Shown here piece by piece: positions 16,588-24,095 of a stretch of 27,345 nt of DNA. Both the position numbers and the translations under genes were made by a program. Source of the DNA: Methylopumilus sp036567085 (GTDB lineage: Bacteria; Pseudomonadota; Gammaproteobacteria; Burkholderiales; Methylophilaceae); the NCBI GenBank assembly GCA_036567085.1, contig DATCVG010000086.1:1-27345 (forward strand), read 5' to 3'. Under the pieces are notes generated by a model that saw only the letters and a program-made list of their open reading frames with translations, did no database searches and had not been told where the DNA came from. Position 1 is the first letter of the stretch; each line of letters starts with the position of its first letter.

Positions 16588-17850
16588 ATGTCATCCGCTC
16601 CCCCTATCCTTAAATCCTTTTTTAAAAAATTTAAAAAAACTAAAAGATCTAATTTTGAAATTGATTTTAAAAAAATTGATATCAAACTAATTAGTATCCA
16701 CGCAATAAAAACTATAGAAATTTTGGAAGACAATGGCTTTGAAGCATATCTTGTAGGCGGTGCTGTTAGAGATCTTCTTTTTGGAATTAAACCTAAAGAT
16801 TTTGATGTAGTTACAAACGCGACGCCTGATCAAATACATTGTTTATTTAGACGCTCCAGAATGATTGGCAGACGCTTTAAATTGGTTCATGTTATTTACG
16901 GCCGAGAAGTTATTGAGGTCTCAACCTACCGCTCTATGCACAAAGAAATTACCCAGGCTGACGGCTCCGTTATTAAAGATGATAACCACTTTGGAACAAT
17001 TGAAGAAGATGCGATGCGACGCGACTTCACGATCAATGCTATGTTTTACAGTCCAACTAATTATAAGCTTGTTGATTTTCATAAAGGACTTGAAGATCTT
17101 AAAAATGGTATTGTTCGGATCATTGGGGAACCGGAAAAACGCTATCAAGAAGATCCCATTCGCATATTAAGAGCATTTCGTGTATGCGCAAAGCTTAATA
17201 TGTCTCTTGATAGCTCTTCAAGAAATCCTATCAAAAAAATTATACCTTCACTTCATGAGATTCCACATTCAAGATTATTTGATGAAGTCATTAAATTTTT
17301 CTTAACGGGTCACGCATTAAATAGCTTTAAAGTCATGCGTGACGAAAGCATCTACTCGCAGTTTTTTTTATCTCCTGACGCCGAATCAAAAGAGAACGAT
17401 CTTTTTATTTTAAATGGTCTTAAAAATACAGATTTACGAATTAATCAAAATAAATCTTGTAACCCAAGCTTCTTATTTTCATTTTTATTGTGGCATCAAG
17501 TTCATCAACTATGGGATCAATATAAAATTGAGCTTAAACACTCTATCGCGGGTCTTAACCAAGCTATTGATGAAGTCATCGAAAAGCAAATTAAACTTTT
17601 CCCCATTCATAAAGGCTTCACCATCACGATGAAAGAAATATGGCGATTACAACCTCGCTTTGAAAACCAATCTCCAAAAAAAATATATCGCTTATTGCTT
17701 CATCCTAGATTCAGAGCTGCTTATGATTTCATGCTACTAAGATGTCAATCTAATGAGCTCGACCATAGCATTGGTATATGGTGGACAAATTTTATTGATG
17801 CTGATCATCATGAAAAATCATTGATGGTTAAAGAACTTACTCGCAAATAA
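16588..17850 (+). CDS. pcnB: Poly(A) polymerase I
   Basis: A 420-residue class II nucleotidyltransferase that adds poly(A) tails to RNA 3' ends, promoting decay. The nucleotidyltransferase core has LVGGAVRD (56-62) and the metal-binding DFD (71-73); FRRSRMIGRRFKLVHV (about 88-102) is the stretch that distinguishes PcnB from CCA-adding enzymes, and EEDAMRRDFTINA and QEDPIRILRAFR follow. The first 35 residues are lysine-rich, as is common at this N-terminus. It sits directly before folK, an order known in other Proteobacteria. A CCA-adding role is unlikely given the RRSRMIGRRF segment. Confidence 0.93.
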   Translation: MSSAPPILKSFFKKFKKTKRSNFEIDFKKIDIKLISIHAIKTIEILEDNGFEAYLVGGAVRDLLFGIKPKDFDVVTNATPDQIHCLFRRSRMIGRRFKLVHVIYGREVIEVSTYRSMHKEITQADGSVIKDDNHFGTIEEDAMRRDFTINAMFYSPTNYKLVDFHKGLEDLKNGIVRIIGEPEKRYQEDPIRILRAFRVCAKLNMSLDSSSRNPIKKIIPSLHEIPHSRLFDEVIKFFLTGHALNSFKVMRDESIYSQFFLSPDAESKENDLFILNGLKNTDLRINQNKSCNPSFLFSFLLWHQVHQLWDQYKIELKHSIAGLNQAIDEVIEKQIKLFPIHKGFTITMKEIWRLQPRFENQSPKKIYRLLLHPRFRAAYDFMLLRCQSNELDHSIGIWWTNFIDADHHEKSLMVKELTRK

Positions 17851-17856
17851 TTTAAG

Positions 17857-18342
17857 ATGGGTACCCTAGCTTATATTGCAATAGGAAGTAATCTTTTAAA
17901 TCCAATCAATCAGGTTCTCACCGCATGTAATGAAATTGGAATGATACCTAAAACTAACCTTGTGAAGAAATCAAGTTGCTATTCCAGTCCACCTTTAGGT
18001 TATAAAGATCAACCCGATTTTATTAATGCTGTGGTTCTGATTGAAACAGAATTGAGCCCGCGAGAGCTTTTAACTGAGCTTCAAATGATAGAACATTTGC
18101 ACAAAAGAAAACGTTCATTTCCCAATGCACCAAGAACAATCGATTTAGATATCCTTCTTTATGGAGATACAAGACTAAATAGCCCAGAACTTACTATACC
18201 GCACCCAAGAATGCATGAGCGAGCTTTTGTGATTTTCCCTCTTCAAGAAATTGATAGAAATATTTCTATTCCTCTTATAGGAGATATCGCTAAAATAGCC
18301 AAAGAACTTGATCCAGATATTGTCAAGCGCATAACTTTATGA
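17857..18342 (+). CDS. folK: 6-hydroxymethyl-7,8-dihydropterin pyrophosphokinase
   Basis: A 161-residue enzyme transferring pyrophosphate from ATP to hydroxymethyl-dihydropterin in folate synthesis. The N-terminal YIAIGSNL, the SSPPLGYKDQPDFINAV pterin loop (about 43-59) and PRTIDLDILLYG with the metal ligands D96 and D98 are all intact; PHPRMHERAFVIFPL closes the ATP site. It follows pcnB by six bases and overlaps the kinase gene by four (ATGA). Confidence 0.96.
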   Translation: MGTLAYIAIGSNLLNPINQVLTACNEIGMIPKTNLVKKSSCYSSPPLGYKDQPDFINAVVLIETELSPRELLTELQMIEHLHKRKRSFPNAPRTIDLDILLYGDTRLNSPELTIPHPRMHERAFVIFPLQEIDRNISIPLIGDIAKIAKELDPDIVKRITL

Positions 18343-18986
18343 ATATTTTTGATAAATTTCCTTATATTGTCGTTGAAGGACCTATTGGTTCTGGAAAATC
18401 TACCCTTGCAAAAATTTTAGCTGATCGATTTTTAGTTAATTTTTTAAGCGAAAAAGCTGAAAAGAATCCTTTCTTGCCTAAATTTTATGAGGACATGAAA
18501 AGATACGCCTTATCAACTCAATTGTTCTTCCTTTTCCAAAGAGCCGATCAAATAAAAAAAATTTCACAAAAAGATATGTTTAAAAAATCAATAATTGCAG
18601 ACTTTTTTCTTGAAAAAGATCCTATCTTTGCAAAAATTAATTTAGATGAGGAGGAGTTTAATCTTTATCACCAAATCTTTTCTCACTTACAATTAAAAGC
18701 TCCTAAACCAGATCTCATTATTTATATTCAAACATCTATAGAAACCTTAGAAAAAAGAATTAAAGAAAGAAATATTGATTTTGAAATGGATATTTCAACT
18801 AAATATCTCGAGACGATTGCAGAGTCATATAGCCAATATTTTCATAGCTATAACCACTCACCTGTATTAATTCTTAATAATGAAAATTTAAATATTCTAA
18901 AAGATAAAAATGCTATCGATCTCCTCATTGAACGAATCATGGGTATCAAAAGTAATCGAGAATTTTTCAACCCTCAGCTGCTATGA
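18339..18986 (+). CDS. Deoxynucleoside kinase family protein
   Basis: A 215-residue P-loop kinase of the deoxynucleoside kinase (dNK/dGK/dCK) family, which phosphorylates salvaged deoxynucleosides with ATP. Walker A is GPIGSGKS (14-21); the EKNPFLPKFY segment (41-50) and QLFFLFQRADQ (61-71) match substrate-pocket regions. Where animal enzymes have a D/E-R-S motif this protein reads IIADFFLEKDPIFA (85-98), which I believe is usual in proteobacterial members at this locus. A lid-like KRIKERNIDFE (139-149) follows. It overlaps folK and panB by four bases each. Substrate preference cannot be told from the sequence. Confidence 0.85.
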   Translation: MNIFDKFPYIVVEGPIGSGKSTLAKILADRFLVNFLSEKAEKNPFLPKFYEDMKRYALSTQLFFLFQRADQIKKISQKDMFKKSIIADFFLEKDPIFAKINLDEEEFNLYHQIFSHLQLKAPKPDLIIYIQTSIETLEKRIKERNIDFEMDISTKYLETIAESYSQYFHSYNHSPVLILNNENLNILKDKNAIDLLIERIMGIKSNREFFNPQLL

Positions 18987-19738
18987 ATTTAACATCCCTT
19001 AAATCCATGAAGAATAGTGGTAAAAAAATTACCATGCTGACTTGCTACGATGCTTCATTTGCTCACCTCTTAGAATCCATTAATGTCAATGCTCTTTTAG
19101 TCGGAGATTCTTTGGGCATGTTTATTAAGGGTGAGAATAATACCCATAATGTGTCGCTAAATAATATGATTTATCACACTCAAGCTGTAGCTCGAGGTGT
19201 TAAATCGACATTTATTATTAGCGATCTCCCAATTAATACTTATGAGACCCATGATCTTGCTTATAAAAATGCTTTAGCACTTATTGAAGCTGGTGCAGAT
19301 ATGATCAAACTTGAAGGTGGAGCATCATTAGCTTCCATCGTTCGATTCTTGAAAACAAAAGATATTAAAATGTGCGGTCATATTGGATTTATGCCTCAAA
19401 GGACTAAAAATATGAGTCATAGTGAAATTGATTATTCAATGGAAGAAGCTTTGGAAAATATTATTGAAGATGCAAAAGTGCTTGAAAGATCTGGCATTGA
19501 TATGTTGGTTCTTTCTTCTGTACCTGAAAGTATTGCAAAAACAATTACACAGGAGATATCTATCCCAACCATTGGATTTCATTCAGGCAAAGGATGTGAT
19601 GGAGAAGTTTTTATTTTATATGACTTATTAATGCACTCAGATTCTTCTCGTGATCTTTATTTACGTGATTCGCTTCGATCAAATAAATCAATTGATATAA
19701 AAGAGTTTCTTCTTAAGTTCATCAAAGATCACTCCTAA
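18983..19738 (+). CDS. panB: Divergent ketopantoate hydroxymethyltransferase (PanB)
   Basis: A 251-residue (beta/alpha)8 enzyme of the PanB family, which makes ketopantoate from alpha-ketoisovalerate and methylene-tetrahydrofolate. It keeps the Mg/substrate residues D42-S43 (VGDSLG), D81 (SDLP), K109 and E111 (KLEGG) and H133 (CGHIG). However, the catalytic Glu181 of E. coli is Ser here (S178, LVLSSVP), the GGYKVQGR stretch is replaced by an unrelated SHSEIDYS (145-152), IGIGAG has become IGFHSG (197-202), and the C-terminal PGxEHSF tail is missing (264 residues in E. coli). The frame is intact and the position before panC is the normal one. Either a tolerant variant or a changed activity is possible. 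Confidence 0.8.
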   Translation: MNLTSLKSMKNSGKKITMLTCYDASFAHLLESINVNALLVGDSLGMFIKGENNTHNVSLNNMIYHTQAVARGVKSTFIISDLPINTYETHDLAYKNALALIEAGADMIKLEGGASLASIVRFLKTKDIKMCGHIGFMPQRTKNMSHSEIDYSMEEALENIIEDAKVLERSGIDMLVLSSVPESIAKTITQEISIPTIGFHSGKGCDGEVFILYDLLMHSDSSRDLYLRDSLRSNKSIDIKEFLLKFIKDHS

Positions 19739-19740
19739 AA

Positions 19741-20577
19741 ATGCATATTATTCATACTCAAAATGAGTTAGTCGAAACCTTAAAAAAATTAAATAATATT
19801 GCTTTCGTTCCAACAATGGGTAATCTTCATGAGGGACATCTCAAACTTGTTGAAGAGGCGCTAAAAAAAACAAAACATGTCGTAGTAAGTATTTTTATTA
19901 ATCCACTTCAATTTAATTCAAAAGATGACTTTAGAAACTATCCACGCACATTAGATAAAGATTTATTGATGCTTCAAAAATTAGGTGTGCCATTTGTATT
20001 TGTGCCGCCCAAAGAAAATATTATCGACTCATTACAAACAATTGAAATTCATCTACCTAGTATTGCAAATGATTTATGTGGAAGATTTAGACCAGGCCAT
20101 TTTAATGGTGTTGCCACCATTATTTGCAAGTTATTTAATCTGATTCAACCCGAATTTGCTTTTTTTGGAAGAAAGGACTTTCAACAACTTTTTCTAATCA
20201 AAGAACTGGTAAAGCAACTCAATTATCCTATTCATATTATAGCCATTGATACAGTTCGTGATAAGGACGGTCTAGCTATGAGCTCAAGAAATAATTTGCT
20301 CTCAAAAGAAGATAGAAAGAAAGCTCCTCAATTATTTAAACTCTTGAATGTAATGAAAGACAAAGTTATGCAAAAAAAATTGTCGTTTAAAGAAATTGAA
20401 GATGATGCTGATCGACTATTAAATGCCTCCGGTTGGATTGTCGATTATTTAACCATTCGCTCAGCTGAGTCTCTAAAATTCGCAGTTCATGATGAAAAAC
20501 AGATAGTTATTTTAGGGGCTGCAACTCTAGGGTCTGTTCGCCTTATTGATAACATTGAATTTTGCATCCAGGATTGA
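19741..20577 (+). CDS. panC: Pantothenate synthetase
   Basis: A 278-residue ATP-dependent ligase joining pantoate and beta-alanine. The nucleotidyl-transfer motif is GNLHEGHL (27-34, the HIGH-like site), the pantoate region includes INPLQFN and RPGHFNGVAT (117-126), FFGRKDFQQL (141-150) is typical, and MSSRN (180-184) is the KMSKS-like loop. All catalytic segments are canonical, in contrast to the diverged PanB just upstream, from which it is separated by two bases. It ends the second rightward series; panD follows behind its own promoter. Confidence 0.96.
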   Translation: MHIIHTQNELVETLKKLNNIAFVPTMGNLHEGHLKLVEEALKKTKHVVVSIFINPLQFNSKDDFRNYPRTLDKDLLMLQKLGVPFVFVPPKENIIDSLQTIEIHLPSIANDLCGRFRPGHFNGVATIICKLFNLIQPEFAFFGRKDFQQLFLIKELVKQLNYPIHIIAIDTVRDKDGLAMSSRNNLLSKEDRKKAPQLFKLLNVMKDKVMQKKLSFKEIEDDADRLLNASGWIVDYLTIRSAESLKFAVHDEKQIVILGAATLGSVRLIDNIEFCIQD

Positions 20578-20589
20578 ACTAGCTATAAT
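20561..20589 (+). promoter_or_regulatory. Sigma-70-type promoter before panD
   Basis: A perfect -10 hexamer TATAAT (20584-20589) lies 17 bp after TTTGCA (20561-20566), which matches TTGACA at four of six places. Transcription would start near 20596, giving a leader of about 29 bases to panD. The -35 lies inside the end of panC. Panels of start-site data would decide; the perfect -10 in a 47 bp gap makes it more than chance, though the DNA is A+T-rich. Confidence 0.5.
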
Positions 20590-20624
20590 AGAGCATCCTT
20601 TTAACCCAGTTTTGTAGCTCAATT

Positions 20625-21005
20625 ATGCAAAGAATCATGCTTAAATCTAAGCTCCATCGTGTTCAAGTGACCCATGCTGAACTTGAATATGAAGGCTCGT
20701 GCGCGATTGATGAAACCTTGCTTGAAGCCGCCCAAATTAGAGAGTACGAACAAATTGCTATTTACAATATTACAAATGGTGAGCGTTTTACCACTTATGC
20801 TATTAGGGCACAAAGAAACTCGGGTGTTATTTCTATTAATGGAGCAGCTGCTCACAAAGCCAATCCTGGCGATCTTATTATTATTGCAACCTATGCACAT
20901 TACTCAGAGTTAGAGCTTGAAAAATATAAGCCCGCTCTTATTTATGTTAATGAGAAAAATCAGATTATTGCAAAAAAAGACTCAATCCAGATTCAAGCTG
21001 CTTAA
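20625..21005 (+). CDS. panD: Aspartate 1-decarboxylase (pyruvoyl-dependent)
   Basis: A 126-residue proenzyme that makes beta-alanine for PanC. It self-cleaves at G24-S25 in YEGSCAID to form the pyruvoyl group; numbering equals E. coli, which supports the ATG at 20625. K9 and H11 (KLHRVQVTHA), NGERFTTYAI and GAAAHKANPGDLIII are conserved. No Shine-Dalgarno is seen. With PanC and the PanB-like protein it makes the pathway from aspartate and ketoisovalerate to pantothenate. rsfS follows after six bases. Confidence 0.97.
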   Translation: MQRIMLKSKLHRVQVTHAELEYEGSCAIDETLLEAAQIREYEQIAIYNITNGERFTTYAIRAQRNSGVISINGAAAHKANPGDLIIIATYAHYSELELEKYKPALIYVNEKNQIIAKKDSIQIQAA

Positions 21006-21011
21006 TTATCG

Positions 21012-21374
21012 ATGACTCTAAACGATATTAAAAAAGCAGTTGTTGAAGCACTTGAAGACATAAAGGCGTTTGATATAGAAGTCATTGATGTAAGAAAAAT
21101 GACAACTGTGACTAGTTTTATGGTGATTGCGAGTGCTAATTCAATTAGACAAACAAAAGCGCTCGCTCATAATGTTTGTGAAAAAATGAAGTCACTTAAT
21201 ATTCACGTCAATGGTGTTGAAGGTGAAAAAGAAGGGGAATGGGTTCTCGTAGACGTCGATGATGTGATTGTTCATATTATGCTTCCTACGACACGCGCCT
21301 ATTACAATCTTGAGCAGTTATGGATAGAGCCCTCAAAAAAGCAATCTACTAAAAAAATTAGTTCACTTCATTGA
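21012..21374 (+). CDS. rsfS: Ribosomal silencing factor RsfS (Iojap family)
   Basis: A 120-residue protein that binds ribosomal protein uL14 on the 50S subunit and blocks subunit joining in stationary or starved cells. Family marks are ALEDIKAFDIEVIDVR at the start, TSFMVIASANSIRQTKALA and the C-terminal GEWVLVDVDDVIVHIMLPTTRAYYNLEQLW (ends at about residue 107). It overlaps the TTG start of rlmH by four bases. The common betaproteobacterial upstream neighbour nadD is absent; panD is there instead. Confidence 0.95.
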   Translation: MTLNDIKKAVVEALEDIKAFDIEVIDVRKMTTVTSFMVIASANSIRQTKALAHNVCEKMKSLNIHVNGVEGEKEGEWVLVDVDDVIVHIMLPTTRAYYNLEQLWIEPSKKQSTKKISSLH

Positions 21375-21832
21375 AGATTAAAATTATTTCAATTGGCAAT
21401 AAAATGCCTGCCTGGATTAACGAAGCCTATGACAGCTATATTTCAAAGTTTAATCGCGACTTTACTCTTCAACTTATAGAAATCAAACCTGAAAAAAAAT
21501 TTGATTCTATAGAACAAAAAAAATTGAGTGAGACTGAAAAAATTTTATCTCATGTCGATAAAGAATTTTTAATTGTGCTTGATGAAAAAGGCCTTCAATT
21601 CTCATCACAAGAGCTCGCTCAAAAATTAAAACATTGGTCAGAACATTTTAAACATATCACTTTTATTATTGGCGGCGCAGATGGTGTTCATGAAGATATT
21701 CTTCATAAAGCTAATTTCATCTGGAGCCTCTCTAAATTAACTTTTCCCCATGCATTTGTTAGAGTCTTAATTGCAGAGCAACTATATCGAGCACAATCGA
21801 TTTTAGAAAATCACCCTTATCATCGTGAATAA
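21371..21832 (+). CDS. rlmH: 23S rRNA pseudouridine-1915 N3-methyltransferase RlmH
   Basis: A 153-residue SPOUT methyltransferase acting on pseudouridine 1915 of 23S rRNA in assembled 70S ribosomes. The SAM-binding knot contains FIIGGADGVHEDIL (98-111) and LSKLTFPHAFVRVLIAEQLYR (120-140); HPYHR (148-152) is the conserved tail. The start is TTG at 21371 inside the overlap with the rsfS stop; it gives the usual N-terminus (KIKIISIGNKMPAW) and no ATG serves. It overlaps phrB by eight bases. Confidence 0.96.
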   Translation: MKIKIISIGNKMPAWINEAYDSYISKFNRDFTLQLIEIKPEKKFDSIEQKKLSETEKILSHVDKEFLIVLDEKGLQFSSQELAQKLKHWSEHFKHITFIIGGADGVHEDILHKANFIWSLSKLTFPHAFVRVLIAEQLYRAQSILENHPYHRE

Positions 21833-23231
21833 AAAATATAACAATTCACTCGTTTGGTTTAGAAGAGATTTGCGTGATTACGATCATGCTGCCTTATCTT
21901 ATGCGTTGCAGGAATCTCATCATGTTTTTTGTATTTTTATTTTTGATAAAGAAATTTTAAATGCTCTGAAGAATAAAGAAGATAGACGCGTTGAATTTAT
22001 CTGGGAATGCGTTAAAGAACTTAAAGAAAGTCTTATTGAAAAAAAATCAGACTTAATTGTGATGCATGATTTAGCCTCTAATGCTATTTCTAGAGTGATT
22101 GATGAATTTAAAATTGAAGCAATCTATATCAATAGAGACTATGAGCCTCAGGCTATCAAGCGAGATGAAACAATCAAAAATCTTGCCATTAAAAAAAATG
22201 TTGTCTTTTATGATTTTAAAGATCAAGTAGTTTTTGAAAAAAATGAAATCCTGACCGCGCTCGAAAAACCTTATACCGTTTTTACCCCCTACAAAAATAA
22301 TTACTTAAAAAAACTTAACCAAACTACTCTTCCTCGTTTTGATGTTGAGCCGTATGTCAAAAATCTTGCTCAATTTAAATCTGAGTCTCTACTAACTCTT
22401 AAAGATTTGGGATTTCAAACAACTAATCTCCACGAAATTAAAATTCATACAGGCATGACGGGAGGAAAATTACTCGTAGAAGATTTTAAAGGGAGAATGG
22501 CGCTTTATAAAAAAACACGAGATTTTCCAGCAATTAAAGGTGTTTCTTATTTATCTGTACATTTGCGATTTGGAACCCTCTCGATAAGACAACTCTTCCG
22601 ATTAGCTTTAGAGTCTTTTAGTGAAGGTAGTGAAACCTGGTTAAATGAATTAATATGGCGCGAATTTTATTTTCAGATTTTATTTCATCGTCCTGATGTA
22701 GCGCTCGGCAAAGCCTTTAAAAAAGAATATGAATTGATCGCTTTTGAAAACAATCCCAACTACTTTAAGGCATGGATGGAAGGTGAAACTGGCTACCCTA
22801 TTGTAGATGCCGCGATGAGACAACTCAATCAAACAGGCTATATGCACAACAGGCTTCGAATGATTACCGCGTCTTTTTTAGTAAAAGATCTTCTGGTCGA
22901 TTGGCGATGGGGGGAAGCCTATTTTGCAGAAAAACTTATAGATTTTGACTTAAGCGCTAACAATGGGGGTTGGCAATGGGCAGCTTCCACGGGGTGTGAC
23001 GCCCAACCATGGTTTAGAATTTTTAACCCGGTTACACAATCTTTAAGATTCGATCCACAAGGTAAATTTATTAAAAAATATATTCCTGAGCTTTCTGATT
23101 TTAATGGCGATGAGATTCATGCCCCATGGCTCTGTCAAACTTCTCATAAAATCAACTATCCCCAACCCATTATTGATCATGCATCCCAGCGAATTAAGGC
23201 TTTAGCTCTCTATAAATGTTCAAAAACTTAG
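21825..23231 (+). CDS. phrB: Deoxyribodipyrimidine photolyase (CPD photolyase, class I)
   Basis: A 468-residue FAD enzyme that reverses cyclobutane pyrimidine dimers with blue light. The N-terminal antenna domain starts LVWFRRDLRDYDHAAL; the FAD/DNA domain has WLNELIWREFYFQIL (272-286), ITASFLVKDLLVDWRWGE (347-364) and NNGGWQWAASTGCDAQPWF (379-397). W317, W360 and W383 are the likely electron-transfer triad (W306, W359 and W382 of E. coli). The start is GTG at 21825, inside rlmH, giving the standard N-terminus. Length and motifs favour a photolyase over a cryptochrome-DASH. Being last in panD-rsfS-rlmH-phrB, it is probably made constitutively; I see no light- or damage-response site. Confidence 0.94.
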   Translation: MNKKYNNSLVWFRRDLRDYDHAALSYALQESHHVFCIFIFDKEILNALKNKEDRRVEFIWECVKELKESLIEKKSDLIVMHDLASNAISRVIDEFKIEAIYINRDYEPQAIKRDETIKNLAIKKNVVFYDFKDQVVFEKNEILTALEKPYTVFTPYKNNYLKKLNQTTLPRFDVEPYVKNLAQFKSESLLTLKDLGFQTTNLHEIKIHTGMTGGKLLVEDFKGRMALYKKTRDFPAIKGVSYLSVHLRFGTLSIRQLFRLALESFSEGSETWLNELIWREFYFQILFHRPDVALGKAFKKEYELIAFENNPNYFKAWMEGETGYPIVDAAMRQLNQTGYMHNRLRMITASFLVKDLLVDWRWGEAYFAEKLIDFDLSANNGGWQWAASTGCDAQPWFRIFNPVTQSLRFDPQGKFIKKYIPELSDFNGDEIHAPWLCQTSHKINYPQPIIDHASQRIKALALYKCSKT

Positions 23232-23304
23232 AATGTTGTTTTTATGCAACAAAGTGCGGGTAACCCTTGATTTTTAATAAATTGTAGACATAAAAACAAC
23301 ATTC
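23231..23304. repeat. Perfect 16-bp inverted repeat with 42-bp interior
   Basis: The left arm GAATGTTGTTTTTATG (23231-23246) and the right arm CATAAAAACAACATTC (23289-23304) are exact reverse complements. The interior holds a small GGG-TAA-CCC dyad (23258-23266). The left arm starts at the last base of the phrB stop; the right arm lies inside the -35/-10 spacer of the probable mlaA promoter and overlaps its -35. It could be a regulatory hairpin, an operator pair or a relic of a small mobile element. No copy occurs elsewhere in the window. Confidence 0.8.
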
Positions 23305-23313
23305 ATAGATAAT
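23285..23313 (+). promoter_or_regulatory. Sigma-70-type promoter for mlaA
   Basis: TAGACA (23285-23290) and GATAAT (23308-23313) each match the consensus at five of six places and are separated by exactly 17 bp. Transcription would begin near 23320, about 43 bases before the mlaA ATG. This makes mlaA a separate unit from phrB. It is the best two-box promoter in the window. Confidence 0.6.
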
Positions 23314-23323
23314 TCACCGGTGA
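23314..23323. promoter_or_regulatory. Operator-like palindrome at mlaA start site
   Basis: TCACCGGTGA is a perfect 10-bp palindrome that begins immediately after the -10 box and spans the predicted transcription start, a position where a repressor would block transcription. No regulator is identified; function is inferred from position and symmetry alone. Confidence 0.4.
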
Positions 23324-23326
23324 TTC

Positions 23327-23339
23327 ATTGATAATCAAT
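23327..23339. promoter_or_regulatory. Second palindrome in mlaA leader
   Basis: ATTGAT-A-ATCAAT is a 13-bp perfect odd palindrome in the mlaA 5' leader, four bases after the first palindrome. The centre GATAATC recalls a Fur box, but I count only 12 of 19 matches to the classical Fur consensus, which is weak in A+T-rich DNA. Confidence 0.35.
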
Positions 23340-23362
23340 TTAATTCAAACGAAGAAGTCTTA

Positions 23363-24085
23363 ATGATAAAACTGGCCCATAAGTTTCTAATTGCAATCCT
23401 TATTTCCTGTTTTATGGTCGGTTGTGCTACTCAACAAAATAAAGATCCCCTAGAAGGAGTCAATCGAGTAGTTTATAAATTTAATGATGTTTTAGATAAA
23501 GCTGCTTTGAAACCTGTAACTCAAGGCTATCAGGCAATAACTCCAACTCCAATTCAAAAGGGTATAAGTAATTTTTTTAAAAATATCTTTGATGTTGTTA
23601 CCCTTGTCAATGAAGTCTTTCAGTTCAAATTTAAACAAGCTGCGAATACAACGGGCCGCGTTGCTTTGAATACTACCGTTGGTTTACTCGGTTTTTTTGA
23701 TGTTCATTCAAAAACTGGTGGAGTTCGAACTAGAGAAGATTTCGGTCAAACACTGGGTTATTATGGCGTCGGTAGTGGCGCATATCTAGTTTTGCCTTTC
23801 TTTGGTCCATCAAGCACCAGAGATGGTATTGGATTTTTCACAGACGCATTTTTCTTTAACCCAATTGGTTATATTAATGATGATCCTGCTCGATGGGCCC
23901 TTATAGGGTTAGCCGTCATTGATATACGTGCTGAATATATGGATGACATCGATATTCGAGACAAATCTTTCGATCCTTATGCTTTCATGCGAGACAGTTA
24001 TATGCAAAATAGAGAAAATTTAGTTAAAGATGGTGCTGAAGATCCAAATGCCACTGCACCTTACACAGTTCCTCTCGGTAGTTAG
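23363..24085 (+). CDS. mlaA: Outer-membrane lipoprotein MlaA (VacJ)
   Basis: A 240-residue lipoprotein with lipobox MVGC (C21). In the Mla system it forms a ring in the outer membrane that removes misplaced phospholipids from the outer leaflet and passes them to MlaC. Family marks are DPLEGVNRVVYKFND (28-42), TREDFGQTLGYYGVGSGAYLVLPFFGPSSTRD and a C-terminal part with IDIRAEYMDD. A modest GAAG lies before the ATG. The other Mla genes (mlaBCDEF) are not here, whereas in several Betaproteobacteria mlaA lies among them. It has its own promoter with nested palindromes and converges on pmbA with ten bases between stops. Confidence 0.94.
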   Translation: MIKLAHKFLIAILISCFMVGCATQQNKDPLEGVNRVVYKFNDVLDKAALKPVTQGYQAITPTPIQKGISNFFKNIFDVVTLVNEVFQFKFKQAANTTGRVALNTTVGLLGFFDVHSKTGGVRTREDFGQTLGYYGVGSGAYLVLPFFGPSSTRDGIGFFTDAFFFNPIGYINDDPARWALIGLAVIDIRAEYMDDIDIRDKSFDPYAFMRDSYMQNRENLVKDGAEDPNATAPYTVPLGS

Positions 24086-24095
24086 TAAAAATTAC

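Noticed and set aside
23324..23342. Fur box before mlaA
   Set aside because: Only 12 of 19 positions fit the classical consensus, which is common by chance in A+T-rich DNA; kept only as an unnamed palindrome.
24072..24095. Terminator between mlaA and pmbA
   Set aside because: AGTAA-AAA-TTACT gives only a five-bp A/T-rich stem with no U tract.
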